A stretch of DNA of 64,000 nt from JBBRHQ01 sp963725315 (GTDB taxonomy: Bacteria > Actinomycetota > Thermoleophilia > Solirubrobacterales > 70-9). The DNA lies in the NCBI GenBank assembly GCA_963725315.1, contig CAVRYA010000008.1, positions 1 to 64,000 of the forward strand, written 5' to 3'. The first letter of the stretch is position 1. Every line of letters starts with the position of its first letter. Shown piece by piece: positions 6,466-15,829 of the stretch. The position numbers and the translations under genes are program-made. The notes beneath the pieces were generated by a model. The model searched no databases and was not told the DNA's origin. It was given only the letters and a program-made list of their open reading frames with translations.

Positions 6466-8235
6466 CTAGCCGGCCACCTGCTGCGCCTCGGCGATCCGCT
6501 GGACCAGCTCGGCGCGCTCGCGGCTGAGCTCGGCGCGGCGCTCGAAGTCCTCTCCCGCGGCGCCGATCTGGGCTTCGAGACGGCGCTGCTCAAGCTGTAG
6601 GAAGTTGAGCTCCATCGCCTCCACCGAGGCCGGCTCGGTGCGCGAGGAGATCACCAGCTCCGTGACTATCCCGCTCAACTCGGGGTCGTCGTGGGGCAGG
6701 TCCGCGCCGGGGTCCTCGAGGTGATCGCGAAGCCAGTCCCGCGCCCTCACCCCGGCCGCCGAGAGGTGCTCGTCGCCGAGCCGCGCCAGGTAGGAGGCGC
6801 CGTCGGCGGGATGGGCGATGCACATCGCCAGCAGCGCCCGCTCGCGGCGCTCGCGCGGGGTCAGCTCGATCATCGGGGCCGGGGCGGGCGGCTGCTCGAC
6901 CCCCGGCGGCGCCGGCGAGCCTCCCCCACGCCGCCCGCGGGCGGCCCCGGCGCGCCGCAGCACCATCGCCGGGTCGAGGTCGAGCCTCTCCGAGACCCTG
7001 CGCACCAGATCGTCGCGGCTGGCCGACTCGCCCATCGCGGCGAGCACCGGGGCCACCTCCGCAAGGGCCCGGTCGCGCTCCGCCGGCGAGAGCCCGTCGG
7101 CTCCCTCGAGCGCCAGCATCACCCTGAACTCGGGCAGCTCGACGGCCGCGTCGATCAGTGCCCGGAAGCGATCCGCCCCACCCTCGGCCGCAAGCATGTC
7201 CGCCGGATCCTCCCCCGCCGGCATCGGAGCGATGCGGATCCTCATCCGGCGATTCGCCGCGACCCGCTGCGCCCGCAGCATCGCCTCCTGCCCGGCCGAG
7301 TCGGCGTCGAGCGCCAGCACGACTTCCTCGACCATCCCCGAGAGCGCCGCTATCTGCTCCTCGGTGATCGCCGTGCCCATCACCCCCACCGCCTCCTCGA
7401 TCCCCGCCTGGTGGAGCGCCAGCACGTCGGTGTAGCCCTCCACGACGACCGCGCGCCCGGCCCTGGCGATCGCCGCCTTGGCGTGGTCCACGCCGTAGAG
7501 GATGCGACTCTTGCGGAACAGGTCCGTCTCGGAGGTGTTGATGTACTTCGCACCCTGCTCGGAGCGCATCGCCCTCGCCCCGAACCCCAGCACCCGGCCG
7601 CGGCGGTCGCATATCGGGAACATGATCCGGCTCCGGAAGCGGTCGTATTCGCCACCCCGCCGCCCGCTCTGGACGAGGCCCGCCGCCTTCATCTCCTCGA
7701 CCCCGAAGCCGGCCCGCTGGCCGCGCGTCAGCACCTGGTCCCAGGCGCTCGGCGCATAGCCGACGCCGAACGCCCTCAGCACCTCCTCGCCCAAGCCCCG
7801 TCCGGAGAGGTAGGAGCGCGCCTTGCCCGCCTCGCGCGCCTCCCAGAGGAAGCTCCCATAGAAAGAGGCGGTACGGGCAAGCAGCTCGCCGATCCTCTGC
7901 CGCCGGCGGCGCCGCTCCTCCTCCCGCGGATCCTCCTTCTCCCGCTGCAGCTCGACCCCGTAGCGGTCGGCCAGCAGCTCGACCGCCTCGCCGAAGCCAA
8001 CCCCCTCCTTCTCCTCGACGAACTTGATCACGTCACCGCCGACGCCGCAGCCGAAGCAGTGGTAGAGCTTCTCGGTCGGCTCGACCGAGAACGAGGGGGT
8101 TCGCTCCTCGTGGAAGGGGCAGAGGCCGACCATCCGCGACCCCTGGCGGCGCAGGTCGGTGTGTGCCGAGATCACCTCGACGATGTCGGAAGCCTCCTTC
8201 ACCCGCTCGAGGCTCTCTGCGCTGATCAGGGCCAT
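6466..8235 (-). CDS. dnaG: DNA primase
   Basis: DnaG makes RNA primers at the replication fork. In this 589-residue protein the CHC2 zinc domain is intact (Cys39, His42, Cys60, Cys63 in LCPFHEERTPSFSV and YHCFGCGVGGD). The TOPRIM domain follows, with VVVEGYTDVLALHQAG and the acidic motif ALDADSAGQEA. The C-terminal quarter is an alanine- and glutamate-rich helical region that should bind DnaB. ATG 8235 is preferred; an upstream GTG frame adds seven unconserved residues. It follows dgt closely, as in mycobacteria. Confidence 0.97.
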   Translation of the reverse strand: MALISAESLERVKEASDIVEVISAHTDLRRQGSRMVGLCPFHEERTPSFSVEPTEKLYHCFGCGVGGDVIKFVEEKEGVGFGEAVELLADRYGVELQREKEDPREEERRRRRQRIGELLARTASFYGSFLWEAREAGKARSYLSGRGLGEEVLRAFGVGYAPSAWDQVLTRGQRAGFGVEEMKAAGLVQSGRRGGEYDRFRSRIMFPICDRRGRVLGFGARAMRSEQGAKYINTSETDLFRKSRILYGVDHAKAAIARAGRAVVVEGYTDVLALHQAGIEEAVGVMGTAITEEQIAALSGMVEEVVLALDADSAGQEAMLRAQRVAANRRMRIRIAPMPAGEDPADMLAAEGGADRFRALIDAAVELPEFRVMLALEGADGLSPAERDRALAEVAPVLAAMGESASRDDLVRRVSERLDLDPAMVLRRAGAARGRRGGGSPAPPGVEQPPAPAPMIELTPRERRERALLAMCIAHPADGASYLARLGDEHLSAAGVRARDWLRDHLEDPGADLPHDDPELSGIVTELVISSRTEPASVEAMELNFLQLEQRRLEAQIGAAGEDFERRAELSRERAELVQRIAEAQQVAG

Positions 8236-8271
8236 CGGCTCACCGTAGCGACCCACCGGCCACGGCCGGTC

Positions 8272-9291
8272 TCAGAATCTCGCTTGTTCCGGGATCGCCA
8301 GCTCGGTGAAGCGGGCGATGCAATAACGGTCGGTCATCCCGGCCAGGTAGTCGGTGACCCCCTGGCAGGGCTCGGCGCCGGGGTCGGCCAGTGGGACCTC
8401 CTCGGGATGCTCCAGGTAATGGTCGAAGAGGCCGCGCATCGTCCACTGCACGCGCTGGTGCTCGCGCCGCGCCGCCGCCCCGAGGTAGACCTCGTCGAAC
8501 ATGAACTTGCGCAGGCGAAGCATCGCTCCTCCCAGCTCCTCGCTCTGGACGATGTCCCCGGCCCCGGCCGAGCGCTCGACGATGTCGGTGACGAGGCGGT
8601 CGATCCGCCTCGCGCCAGTCGGCCCCAGCAGCTCGATCTGCTCGCGTGGCAGGTCGTCGGGATGGAGGATCCCCGCCCGCAGGGCGTCGTCGATGTCGTG
8701 GTTGATGTAGGCGACGCGATCGACGATCTTCACGATCCGCCCCTCCAGCGTCGCCGGCTTCTGCGGCCCGGTGTGGTTGAGGATGCCATCGCGGACCTGC
8801 TCGGTCAGGTTGAGGCCGCGGCCCTCGCGCTCCAGCACGTCGACGACCCGCAGCGAGTGGACGTTGTGCTTGAAGCCGCGATCGCAGCGCTCCCGCAGGG
8901 CCGCGTCCAGCGCCTCCTCGCCGATGTGGCCGAAGGGGGGGTGGCCGAGGTCGTGGCCAAGGCCGATCGCCTCGGTGAGGTCCTCGTTCAACCCCAGCGC
9001 CCGGGCAACCGTCCGCGCGATCCCCGACGCCTCGAGCGTGTGGGTCAGGCGGGTGCGGTAGTGATCACCTTCGGGGGCGACGAAGACCTGCGTCTTGTGC
9101 ATGAGGCGGCGAAACGCCTTCGAGTGGACGATCCGGTCGCGGTCGCGCTGGAACGGCGTTCGCACCGCGCTGTCGGCCTCGGGCTCGCGGCGCTCGGCCG
9201 GGTAGGAGCGGATCGCCCCCGGCGTCAGGTGCTCCTCCTCCCAGGAGCGGACCCGCTCCTCGAGCGAAGCGGCCGCTGCGGTCTCGCTCAC
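8272..9291 (-). CDS. dgt: dGTP triphosphohydrolase-like HD protein
   Basis: This 339-residue HD-domain phosphohydrolase of the Dgt family releases triphosphate from dNTPs. Metal-binding residues are His84 (RLTHTLEASG), the H-D pair at 113-114 (GLGHDLGHPPFGH) and a later Asp in VAYINHDIDDAL. N-terminal RDRDRIVHSKAFRRL is characteristic of the family. GTG 9291 directly follows the ppdK stop with no gap, so it is co-transcribed with ppdK and dnaG. Length and motifs fit the shorter actinobacterial type, which lacks the E. coli insertions. Confidence 0.93.
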   Translation of the reverse strand: MSETAAAASLEERVRSWEEEHLTPGAIRSYPAERREPEADSAVRTPFQRDRDRIVHSKAFRRLMHKTQVFVAPEGDHYRTRLTHTLEASGIARTVARALGLNEDLTEAIGLGHDLGHPPFGHIGEEALDAALRERCDRGFKHNVHSLRVVDVLEREGRGLNLTEQVRDGILNHTGPQKPATLEGRIVKIVDRVAYINHDIDDALRAGILHPDDLPREQIELLGPTGARRIDRLVTDIVERSAGAGDIVQSEELGGAMLRLRKFMFDEVYLGAAARREHQRVQWTMRGLFDHYLEHPEEVPLADPGAEPCQGVTDYLAGMTDRYCIARFTELAIPEQARF

Positions 9292-12009
9292 CTATTCCCC
9301 CGCCTCGATCGCCGCCTGCGCGGCCGCGATCCTCGCGATCGGGACCCGGTAGGGAGAGCAGCTGACGTAGTCGATCCCATTCGAGTGAAAGAAGCGGATG
9401 CTGTCCGGGTCTCCCCCGTGCTCCCCGCAGACCCCGCACTTCAGCGCCGGGTCCGCCCTACGGCCGCCGCTCACCCCTGCCTTGACCAGCTCCCCGACCC
9501 CCTCGATGTCGAGCGTCTCGAACGGGCTGCGATCGATGATCCGCGTCTCCAGGTAGGCCGGCATGAAGCTCGCCTCGACGTCATCGCGTGAGAACCCCAG
9601 AGTCGTCTGGGTGAGGTCGTTCGTGCCGAAGCTGAAGAACTCGGCGTGGGCGGCGATCCGCTCGGCGATCAGGCAGGCCCGCGGCAGCTCGATCATCGTC
9701 CCGACCGAGAACTCGATCTCGGTCCCTGCCTCTCGCATCGTCTCCTCGGCGACCGCCCTGACCCGACCCTCGAGGACCTCCAGCTCGGACTCGTAGGCGA
9801 TCAGGGGCAGCATGATCTCGAGGATCGGCGGGTCGCCGTCGCGCCCCGAGTCCGCAGCGGCCCCGATCACCGCCCGCACCTGCATCTCGTAGACCTCGGG
9901 GAAGTTGATCGCCAGCCGGATTCCCCGCATCCCCAGCATCGGGTTGGCCTCCTGGAGGTCGCCGACAATCTCGGCCTCGGTGCGGGCGAGCTCGACCCGC
10001 GCCGCGTCCCCGGAGCTCTCGGCCTCCCGCACCCGCTCCTGGAAGTGCTCGAGCGGCAGGAACTCGTGCAGCGGGGGGTCGAGCAGCCGGATCGTCACCG
10101 GCAGCCCCCGCATCTCCTCGAGGATCGCCTCGAAGTCGGCCCGCTGCAGCTCGCCGAGGCGTTCCAGCGCCGTCTCGAACTCGCGCTGGGTCGCCCGCAG
10201 CTCCTCCGAGCCCTCGCCGGGGTTCTCGCTGGCGTGCAGGCGGGCCCGGCGTTTGCGCTCGGCGTCGATGAACATCCTGCGCACCAGCTCGGTGCGGTCC
10301 TCGCCGAAGAACATGTGCTCAGTGCGGCAGAGGCCGATGCCCTCGGCGCCGAACCCGCGCGCCTTCGCCGCGTCGGCCCGGGTGTCGGCGTTGGCGCGGA
10401 CCTGAAGCCGGCGCTTCTGGTCGGCCCAGCGGAGCACGGCCTCGAACTCCTCGCTTATCCCGGGTTCGATCAGCGGAACGTCGTCGAGCGTCACCGCGCC
10501 GCTCGAGCCCTCGATCGCTATCTCGTCGCCCGCCCTCAGCTCGACCTCGCCGACGCGGACCACCCCGGCCGCCTGGTCGATCGCCAGTGCCGAAGCCCCG
10601 GCCACGCACGGCCGCCCCATGCCGCGGGCGACGAGCGCGGCGTGCGAGGCCTTGCCCCCCTCCGCGGTGAGGATTCCCTTGGCCGCGTGGAAGCCGGCCA
10701 CGTCGTCGGCCTCGGTGAAGGCGCGAACCAGGATCACGTCCTCGTCCTGCTCGCGCCGGCGGATCGCCTCCGCGGCGCTGAGCGCGATCCTCCCCTTGGC
10801 GGCGCCGGGCGAGGCCGCGACCCCGCGGGTCAGCGCCTCGTAGGAGAACTCGGGGTCGAACACCGGGTGGAGCAGCGCCTCCAGCGAGTCGGCGTCGATC
10901 GTCTGAAGCGCTCCCTCCACGTCGAGCAGACCCTCCTCGACGGCGTCGCGGGCGAACCTCACCGCTGCCTGCGCCGGGCGCTTGGCGTTGCGAGTCTGCA
11001 GCAGGTAGAGACGGCCTTCCTCGATCGTGAACTCGACGTCCTGCATGTCCCGGTAGTGACGCTCGAGCAGGCGCAGGATCTCAAGCAGCTCCGCGTACGC
11101 CGCGGGCATCTGGTCTCCCAGCTCCGAGAGGTCCTCGGGAGTGCGGATCCCGGCCACCACGTCCTCTCCCTGGGCGTCGATCAGGAAGTCGCCCGAGGGT
11201 GCGGGCTCGCCGGTTCGCTCGTCGCGGCTGAAGGCGACGCCCGAGCCCGAACCGCGTCCCTTGTTGCCGAAGACCATCTGCTGCACGTTGACCGCGGTTC
11301 CCCACTCGTCGGGGATGCGGTTGAGCCGCCGGTAGGTGATCGCCCGATCCCCGTTCCATGAGTCGAAGACCGCGTGGATCGCCTCACGAAGCTGCTCGCG
11401 GGGCTCGACCGGGAACTCCTCGCCGGTCTCCTCGGAGAAGATCCGCTTGAAGCTGGCGGTCAGCTCGCGCAGATCCTCGGCATCGAGGCCGGTGTCCTCC
11501 TCGACCCCCTTCTCCTCGCGGGCCCGGCGCAGGGCGGACTCGAAGCGCTCCGAGGGGATGCCGCGGACGACGTCGCCGAACATCTGCACGAAGCGGCGGT
11601 AGGAGTCCCAGGCGAAGCGCGGGTTCGCGGTGCGATCGGCCAGCCCCTGCACCGCGTCGTCGGCAAGCCCGAGGTTGAGGATCGTCTCCAGCATCCCGGG
11701 CATCGAGTCCCGCGCCCCCGAGCGGACCGAGACCAGGAGCGGGTCGGAGCGGTCGCCAAGCCGCTTTCCGGCCCGCTGCTCGAGCGCCGCCAGGGCCTCG
11801 TCGACCTGCGAGTCGAGGCCGGGGACCTCGCCCGACTTCATGTAGGCAACGCAGGCGTCAGTGGTGATCGTGAAGCCGGCCGGGACCCGGTCGGTGCCGA
11901 GCACCCTGGTCATCTCGGCGATGTTGGCGCCCTTGCCGCCGAGCAGCTCGCGCATCTCTCGTGAGCCCTCCGAGAACTCATACACGAAGCGGGTCTCGGT
12001 TTTGGACAT
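9292..12009 (-). CDS. ppdK: Pyruvate, phosphate dikinase
   Basis: PPDK interconverts pyruvate + ATP + Pi and PEP + AMP + PPi. The 905-residue protein has the N-terminal ATP-grasp region (LLGGKGANIAEM), the central swivelling phospho-His domain with GGKASHAALVARGMGRPCV, and the C-terminal TIM barrel with LCRTEHMFF and the catalytic CGVCGEHGGDP. Length is typical (about 870-900). ATG 12009 is used; an in-frame TTG lies two codons upstream. In actinobacteria the enzyme can act in gluconeogenesis or PPi-driven glycolysis; direction cannot be told from sequence. Confidence 0.97.
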   Translation of the reverse strand: MSKTETRFVYEFSEGSREMRELLGGKGANIAEMTRVLGTDRVPAGFTITTDACVAYMKSGEVPGLDSQVDEALAALEQRAGKRLGDRSDPLLVSVRSGARDSMPGMLETILNLGLADDAVQGLADRTANPRFAWDSYRRFVQMFGDVVRGIPSERFESALRRAREEKGVEEDTGLDAEDLRELTASFKRIFSEETGEEFPVEPREQLREAIHAVFDSWNGDRAITYRRLNRIPDEWGTAVNVQQMVFGNKGRGSGSGVAFSRDERTGEPAPSGDFLIDAQGEDVVAGIRTPEDLSELGDQMPAAYAELLEILRLLERHYRDMQDVEFTIEEGRLYLLQTRNAKRPAQAAVRFARDAVEEGLLDVEGALQTIDADSLEALLHPVFDPEFSYEALTRGVAASPGAAKGRIALSAAEAIRRREQDEDVILVRAFTEADDVAGFHAAKGILTAEGGKASHAALVARGMGRPCVAGASALAIDQAAGVVRVGEVELRAGDEIAIEGSSGAVTLDDVPLIEPGISEEFEAVLRWADQKRRLQVRANADTRADAAKARGFGAEGIGLCRTEHMFFGEDRTELVRRMFIDAERKRRARLHASENPGEGSEELRATQREFETALERLGELQRADFEAILEEMRGLPVTIRLLDPPLHEFLPLEHFQERVREAESSGDAARVELARTEAEIVGDLQEANPMLGMRGIRLAINFPEVYEMQVRAVIGAAADSGRDGDPPILEIMLPLIAYESELEVLEGRVRAVAEETMREAGTEIEFSVGTMIELPRACLIAERIAAHAEFFSFGTNDLTQTTLGFSRDDVEASFMPAYLETRIIDRSPFETLDIEGVGELVKAGVSGGRRADPALKCGVCGEHGGDPDSIRFFHSNGIDYVSCSPYRVPIARIAAAQAAIEAGE

Positions 12010-12057
12010 TGGCAAGGCGCGGCTCCCTCAGCCGCGATTCTAGTCTCGCCGGGCGCC

Positions 12058-12777
12058 TCAGGCAGCGGCCCGCAGCCGCACGTGCGCGTGGTGCTCGAGC
12101 GTCTCGGAGATCGCCCGCTCCGCCTGGCGGAGGGCCCTCTCCGTGGCCGGGGGCGCCTCGGAGAGCGGCTTTCCCAGGGCGTCGACCATGAACCGGTGGG
12201 CTTCGGGGCCGAGCTCGAAGGACCCCTGCTCGCAGCCAGCGCACACCACTCCCCCGGCGGCGCCGGAGAATCCGCTCAGGTGCTCTGCCTCGCCGCAGCG
12301 CGCGCAGGAGGCCAGCTCGGGCGAGAAGCCGGCCGCCAGCGCCAGCTTGAGGCGGAAGGCGAGAGCGGTCTCGGGCGCGGCGGAGCGCCCGGCGGGGCCG
12401 TCGAGCAGCGAGAGGTAGCTGCGCAGCAGGTTGTAGGCGGGGACGTTGGGGTCGGCCGCGTCGAGCAGGCGCAGGACGGCGTCACACCCCCGCGCCGCGG
12501 CGGCGAGCGCCGGGCCGCTCGAGCGCAGGGCGGGGTAGCCGTCGAGGGTCGCCGCCGAGGTCACGGTCGCGAGGTCGCCACGGCCCTCGTGCAGCACCAG
12601 GTCGAGGCGGAAGAAGGGCTCGAGCCGCCCCCCGAAGCGCGACCGCGGCCGCCTCGCACCCTTGGCGATCGCGCCGATCCGCCCTCGCGCGGTCGAGTAG
12701 AGGTGGAGGATGCGGTCGGCCTCCCCGAAGCGGATGCTGCGCAGCACGATGGCCTCCGTCTTGAGGATCCCGGGCAT
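12058..12777 (-). CDS. recO: DNA repair protein RecO
   Basis: RecO helps load RecA at gaps with RecF and RecR and anneals single strands. The 239-residue protein shows the N-terminal OB fold (ILKTEAIVLRSIRFGEADRI) followed by a helical domain and a zinc finger with Cys158, Cys161, Cys179 and Cys182. It sits after the P1 peptidase gene and before ppdK on the same strand. Confidence 0.93.
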   Translation of the reverse strand: MPGILKTEAIVLRSIRFGEADRILHLYSTARGRIGAIAKGARRPRSRFGGRLEPFFRLDLVLHEGRGDLATVTSAATLDGYPALRSSGPALAAAARGCDAVLRLLDAADPNVPAYNLLRSYLSLLDGPAGRSAAPETALAFRLKLALAAGFSPELASCARCGEAEHLSGFSGAAGGVVCAGCEQGSFELGPEAHRFMVDALGKPLSEAPPATERALRQAERAISETLEHHAHVRLRAAA

Positions 12778-12791
12778 GAACCCCTAACCAT

Positions 12792-12823
12792 GACCCCACC
12801 CCCGGACACCCTCCGGCGGGGTC
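12792..12823. repeat. Inverted repeat upstream of recO
   Basis: GACCCC (12792-12797) pairs with GGGGTC (12818-12823), and CCGGA pairs with TCCGG inside it. The hairpin lies between the P1 peptidase stop and the recO start. It could be an attenuator or mRNA-processing signal. There is no T tract. Confidence 0.35.
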
Positions 12824-12870
12824 GATCGGTTGCTACGAGAGGGTGGAGAAACGCGCGAAGTCCCGTCGGC

Positions 12871-13800
12871 TCAGGCGGAGCGGACCGCGGCGCGAATCGC
12901 CTCGGCGGTCACCGCCGCCGCCACGGTGCCGACCGCGAGGGAGGTGAAGCGGTCCTCTCGCGGCTCGCCCGAGGAGAGGCAGAAGACGACGTCGCCGTCG
13001 AGGTCGGAGAAGACCGGCTCCACGGCGCGGGCGACCCCGGCGCTCGCCATCCGCGCCACACGGGCGCAGGCGCCGGCGTCGAGGCCGGCGTCGGTGAGCA
13101 CGCAGACGAGGGTCGTGTTGCGCTCCTCGATCCGGCTCCAGTCGGGCGGGGCCTCCATCGCCGCGATCGCCTCCGCCGCCGGGACGGGCCCGCCGTCGGG
13201 ATCGCGCGCCGACCCGAGCAGCGAGCCGTCCTCGCCGAGGACGTCACCGAAGGCGTTGGCGACCGCCAGCGCCGCCACCCTCTCGCCGCGGCCGCTGACC
13301 GCCGAGGCGACTCCGATGCCGGCCCGGCAGGCACGCTCGCGGCCGAGGATCTTGCCGACCGCCGCGCCGGTCCCGGCGCCTATCCGCCCACTCCCGGGAT
13401 CGGCCGAGGCGGCCTCGCAGGCCGCCCGCCCCTCGGCCGGGCCGGGCCGGACCCCGCCCTCGCCCTCGGCCAGGTCGTAGATCACCGCCGCCGGGACGAT
13501 CGGCACGATCCCGGCGGGGGTGGGATGGCCCCGGCCGCGCTCCTCCAGCCAGGACATCACGCCGTCGGCGGCAGCCAGCCCGTAGGCGCTGCCGCCGGAG
13601 AGGAGGACGGCGCTGGCTTCGTGCGGTCCGGCGCCGGCCCCGATCACGTCCGTCTCGCGCGTTCCCGGTCCGCCGCCGCGGATATCGACGCCGCAGCGCG
13701 AGCCGGCCGGGGGAATGATCACCGTGCACCCCGTCGCGGCCTGGGCGTCGCTCCAGTGACCGACCAGGAAGCCCTCGGGGAGCGCTGCGCGCGCCGTCAC
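12871..13800 (-). CDS. P1 (S58/DmpA) family peptidase
   Basis: This 309-residue member of the DmpA/P1 N-terminal-nucleophile family includes beta-peptidyl and D-aminopeptidases activated by self-cleavage. The hallmark NTTLVCVLTDA near residue 225 holds the likely nucleophilic Thr, and the HEASAVLLSGGSAYGLAAADG and GRIGAGTGAAVGK segments match the fold. GTG 13800 overlaps the mutM stop (GTGA), so translation is coupled. The frame stays open further upstream, but that part lies inside mutM. Peptide substrate unknown. Confidence 0.85.
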   Translation of the reverse strand: MTARAALPEGFLVGHWSDAQAATGCTVIIPPAGSRCGVDIRGGGPGTRETDVIGAGAGPHEASAVLLSGGSAYGLAAADGVMSWLEERGRGHPTPAGIVPIVPAAVIYDLAEGEGGVRPGPAEGRAACEAASADPGSGRIGAGTGAAVGKILGRERACRAGIGVASAVSGRGERVAALAVANAFGDVLGEDGSLLGSARDPDGGPVPAAEAIAAMEAPPDWSRIEERNTTLVCVLTDAGLDAGACARVARMASAGVARAVEPVFSDLDGDVVFCLSSGEPREDRFTSLAVGTVAAAVTAEAIRAAVRSA

Positions 13801-14687
13801 CGGCCCTTCCTCCTCTTCCTCCGCAGCCGCACCTGGCAGCTCGGGCAGAAGTAGGTGGAGCGCCCCGCGACGACGATCCTGCGCACCGGCTCGCCGCAGG
13901 CGACGCACGGCAGGCCCTCGCGGGTGTGGACCAGGAACTCCTCCTGCACCGCGCCCCGCTCGCCGCGGGAATCGCGGTAATCGTCGATCGAAGCGCCTCC
14001 GCCGGCGATCCCGGCCTCCAGCGTCTCGACGATCGCCTCGTGGAGGGCCAGGTGATGCTCCGGCCGCATCGAGCCCGCGGGTGAGAGCGGGTGAAGGCGG
14101 GCGCGGAAGAGGGCCTCGTCGGCGTAGATGTTGCCGACGCCGGCGAGGTTGGCCTGGTTCAGGAGAAACGACTTCAAGGGGGCCGAGCGCCCCGCTGCGG
14201 CTTCGCCCAGGGTCTCGGGCGTGAACTCGTCGGAGAGCGGCTCGACCCCGAGCCGGCCGCTGAAGCGCTCCTCGAGGCCGTCGGCGCCGAGCAGGAAGCC
14301 CTCCCCGAAGCGGCGGGCGTCGGTGAACCGGAGCTCGCGGCCGTCGTCAAGGGTGAAGCGGGCCCGCAGGTGGCGCTCCTCCTCCGAGGGCCGGTAGAGG
14401 CGGGCGTCGCCGGGGCGGGGATCGCCGTCGCCGTCGACCAGCAACAGGTTGCCGGTCATCCTCAGGTGCATGACCAGGATCTCGCCGCGATCAAGGCGCA
14501 TCAGCAGGTACTTGCCGCGGCGGTCCAGGCCCTCGATCGGGCGCCCGCTGACCGCTGCCTCGAGCACCGCCGGCGCCAGCGGGCGCGACCAGCGCTCGTC
14601 GAGGACCTCGAGCGACTCGATCCGCCTGCCGCGGAGCTCGGGCTCGAGCTGGCGGCGAATCGTCTCGACCTCCGGAAGCTCGGGCAC
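13797..14687 (-). CDS. mutM: Formamidopyrimidine-DNA glycosylase
   Basis: MutM (Fpg) removes 8-oxoguanine and formamidopyrimidines and nicks the abasic site. In this 296-residue protein the N-terminus MPELPEVE exposes the catalytic Pro and Glu after Met removal. Lys of RRGKYLLMRL and the helix-two-turn-helix NLAGVGNIYADEALF are present. The C-terminal zinc finger has CVACGEP and FCPSCQ, plus an unusually basic tail. The start is GTG. It heads a short operon with the P1 peptidase. Confidence 0.96.
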   Translation of the reverse strand: MPELPEVETIRRQLEPELRGRRIESLEVLDERWSRPLAPAVLEAAVSGRPIEGLDRRGKYLLMRLDRGEILVMHLRMTGNLLLVDGDGDPRPGDARLYRPSEEERHLRARFTLDDGRELRFTDARRFGEGFLLGADGLEERFSGRLGVEPLSDEFTPETLGEAAAGRSAPLKSFLLNQANLAGVGNIYADEALFRARLHPLSPAGSMRPEHHLALHEAIVETLEAGIAGGGASIDDYRDSRGERGAVQEEFLVHTREGLPCVACGEPVRRIVVAGRSTYFCPSCQVRLRRKRRKGR

Positions 14688-14734
14688 CGCCCGAGGTTAT
14701 CCGCAGCCGACGCAGCCACTCCCCCCTGAACCTA

Positions 14735-14797
14735 TTGCGGCGGCTTCGCCGCCTTACACGCCTCTGCCGGCGTCATGTGAGCCGCGCCCGCATAGCA
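14735..14797 (+). repeat. Palindromic intergenic repeat, copy A
   Basis: A repeat of about 60 bp begins TTGCGGCGGCTTCGCCGCC, continues through TGCCGGCGTCATGTGAGCC and ends near GCGCCCGCA. It contains two hairpins (GGCG..CGCC and GCCGGCG..CGCC). Closely similar copies lie at 26974-27028 and 28770-28831 in the opposite orientation. This copy fills the gap between mutM and xerD. Confidence 0.75.
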
Positions 14798-14803
14798 AGA
14801 CTG

Positions 14804-15769
14804 TCAGCGCGAGACGGCGCGCGGGTGGGCCTGGAAGTAGACCTCCTTGAGCTGGTCCCCGGAAAGGTGCGTGTACATCTGGGTGGTGGCAATGTCCGCG
14901 TGGCCCAGCATCTCCTGTACCGCCCGCAGGTCGCAGCCACCGGCGAGCAGGTGGGTGGCGAAGCTGTGGCGCAGAGTGTGCGGGCTCATCTTCCCCCCCA
15001 GCCCGGCATCGCGGGCGTGGCGCTGGACGATCTTGTAGAGGCCCTGACGGGTCAGCGGGCCGCCGCGGAAGTTGACGAACAGCTTGCGCTCGGGTCGCTC
15101 GCCGACCAGCTTCGGGCGGCCCCCACGCAGGTAGGAGCTGACCGCGGCGATCGCCTGGCGCCCCAGCGGGACGAGGCGCTCCTTCGATCCCTTGCCGCGG
15201 GCCCGCAGGAACCCCTGGCGCAGGTCGAGGTCGGCGAGCTCAAGGCCAATCGTCTCCGAGGCACGCAGCCCGCACGCGTACATCACTTCCAGCATCGCCC
15301 GGTCGCGCAGGGTCGTTGGCTCGTCGCCGCGCGGCGCCGCCAAGAGCTTCTGTACCTCCGAGTAGTTGAGGACGTGGGGAAGCTTCTTCGAACGCCGCGG
15401 CGCGCTCAGGGCCGCGGTCGGGTCCTCGGCGATCAGCTCCTCCCGCCGCAGGTGCTTGTAGAAGGAGCGCAGACAAGCCGCCTTGCGGTGGATGGTCGAG
15501 GCCGAGCACGCCGGGCGGCCATTGCCGGTCGCCAGCTCGGCGAGGAAGTCGGCGATGTCGGAGGGACGCGCGGCGACCGCGTCCGTGTGGCGATGGGAGA
15601 GGAACTCGCCGAACTGAAGCAGGTCGGTCCGGTACGCGTTGAGCGTGTTGCGGGAAAGGCCGCGCTCGAGCTCCAGATAGGAGAGGAAGTCGAGGACGAG
15701 GCCCTCGAATCTTGGGCCAACCTGTGGAACGGGCCGCACAGTTGGCTGGCGGCGGATCGTGGTTGCCAT
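14804..15769 (-). CDS. xerD: Tyrosine recombinase XerD/XerC type
   Basis: This 321-residue tyrosine recombinase should resolve chromosome dimers at dif. An N-terminal SAM-like core-binding domain (FLSYLELERGLSRNTLNAY) precedes the catalytic domain with Arg169 (ACGLRASE), Lys193 (RGKGSKER), His264 and Arg267 (HTLRHSFATHLL), His290 (MLGHADI) and nucleophile Tyr299. Its position after the NUDIX gene and pyrG matches the mycobacterial order, where it is called xerD. No phage context surrounds it, so it is a housekeeping enzyme. Confidence 0.93.
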   Translation of the reverse strand: MATTIRRQPTVRPVPQVGPRFEGLVLDFLSYLELERGLSRNTLNAYRTDLLQFGEFLSHRHTDAVAARPSDIADFLAELATGNGRPACSASTIHRKAACLRSFYKHLRREELIAEDPTAALSAPRRSKKLPHVLNYSEVQKLLAAPRGDEPTTLRDRAMLEVMYACGLRASETIGLELADLDLRQGFLRARGKGSKERLVPLGRQAIAAVSSYLRGGRPKLVGERPERKLFVNFRGGPLTRQGLYKIVQRHARDAGLGGKMSPHTLRHSFATHLLAGGCDLRAVQEMLGHADIATTQMYTHLSGDQLKEVYFQAHPRAVSR

Positions 15770-15829
15770 GGCCGATGGTTCGGCCCACCCCGCCCCATCC
15801 CTTGCGCCGCAACGGGGCGCCCGGTCCGC

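Noticed and set aside
6691..9591. Very long plus-strand open frame (966 codons) opposite dnaG, dgt and ppdK
   Set aside because: High-GC codon structure leaves the opposite strand open; the composition is low-complexity Arg/Gly/Pro/Leu and no domain is recognisable, while the minus-strand genes are certain.
14804..15769. Phage or island integrase
   Set aside because: Position in the pyrG-NUDIX cluster and full XerD-type motifs mark it as the housekeeping recombinase.
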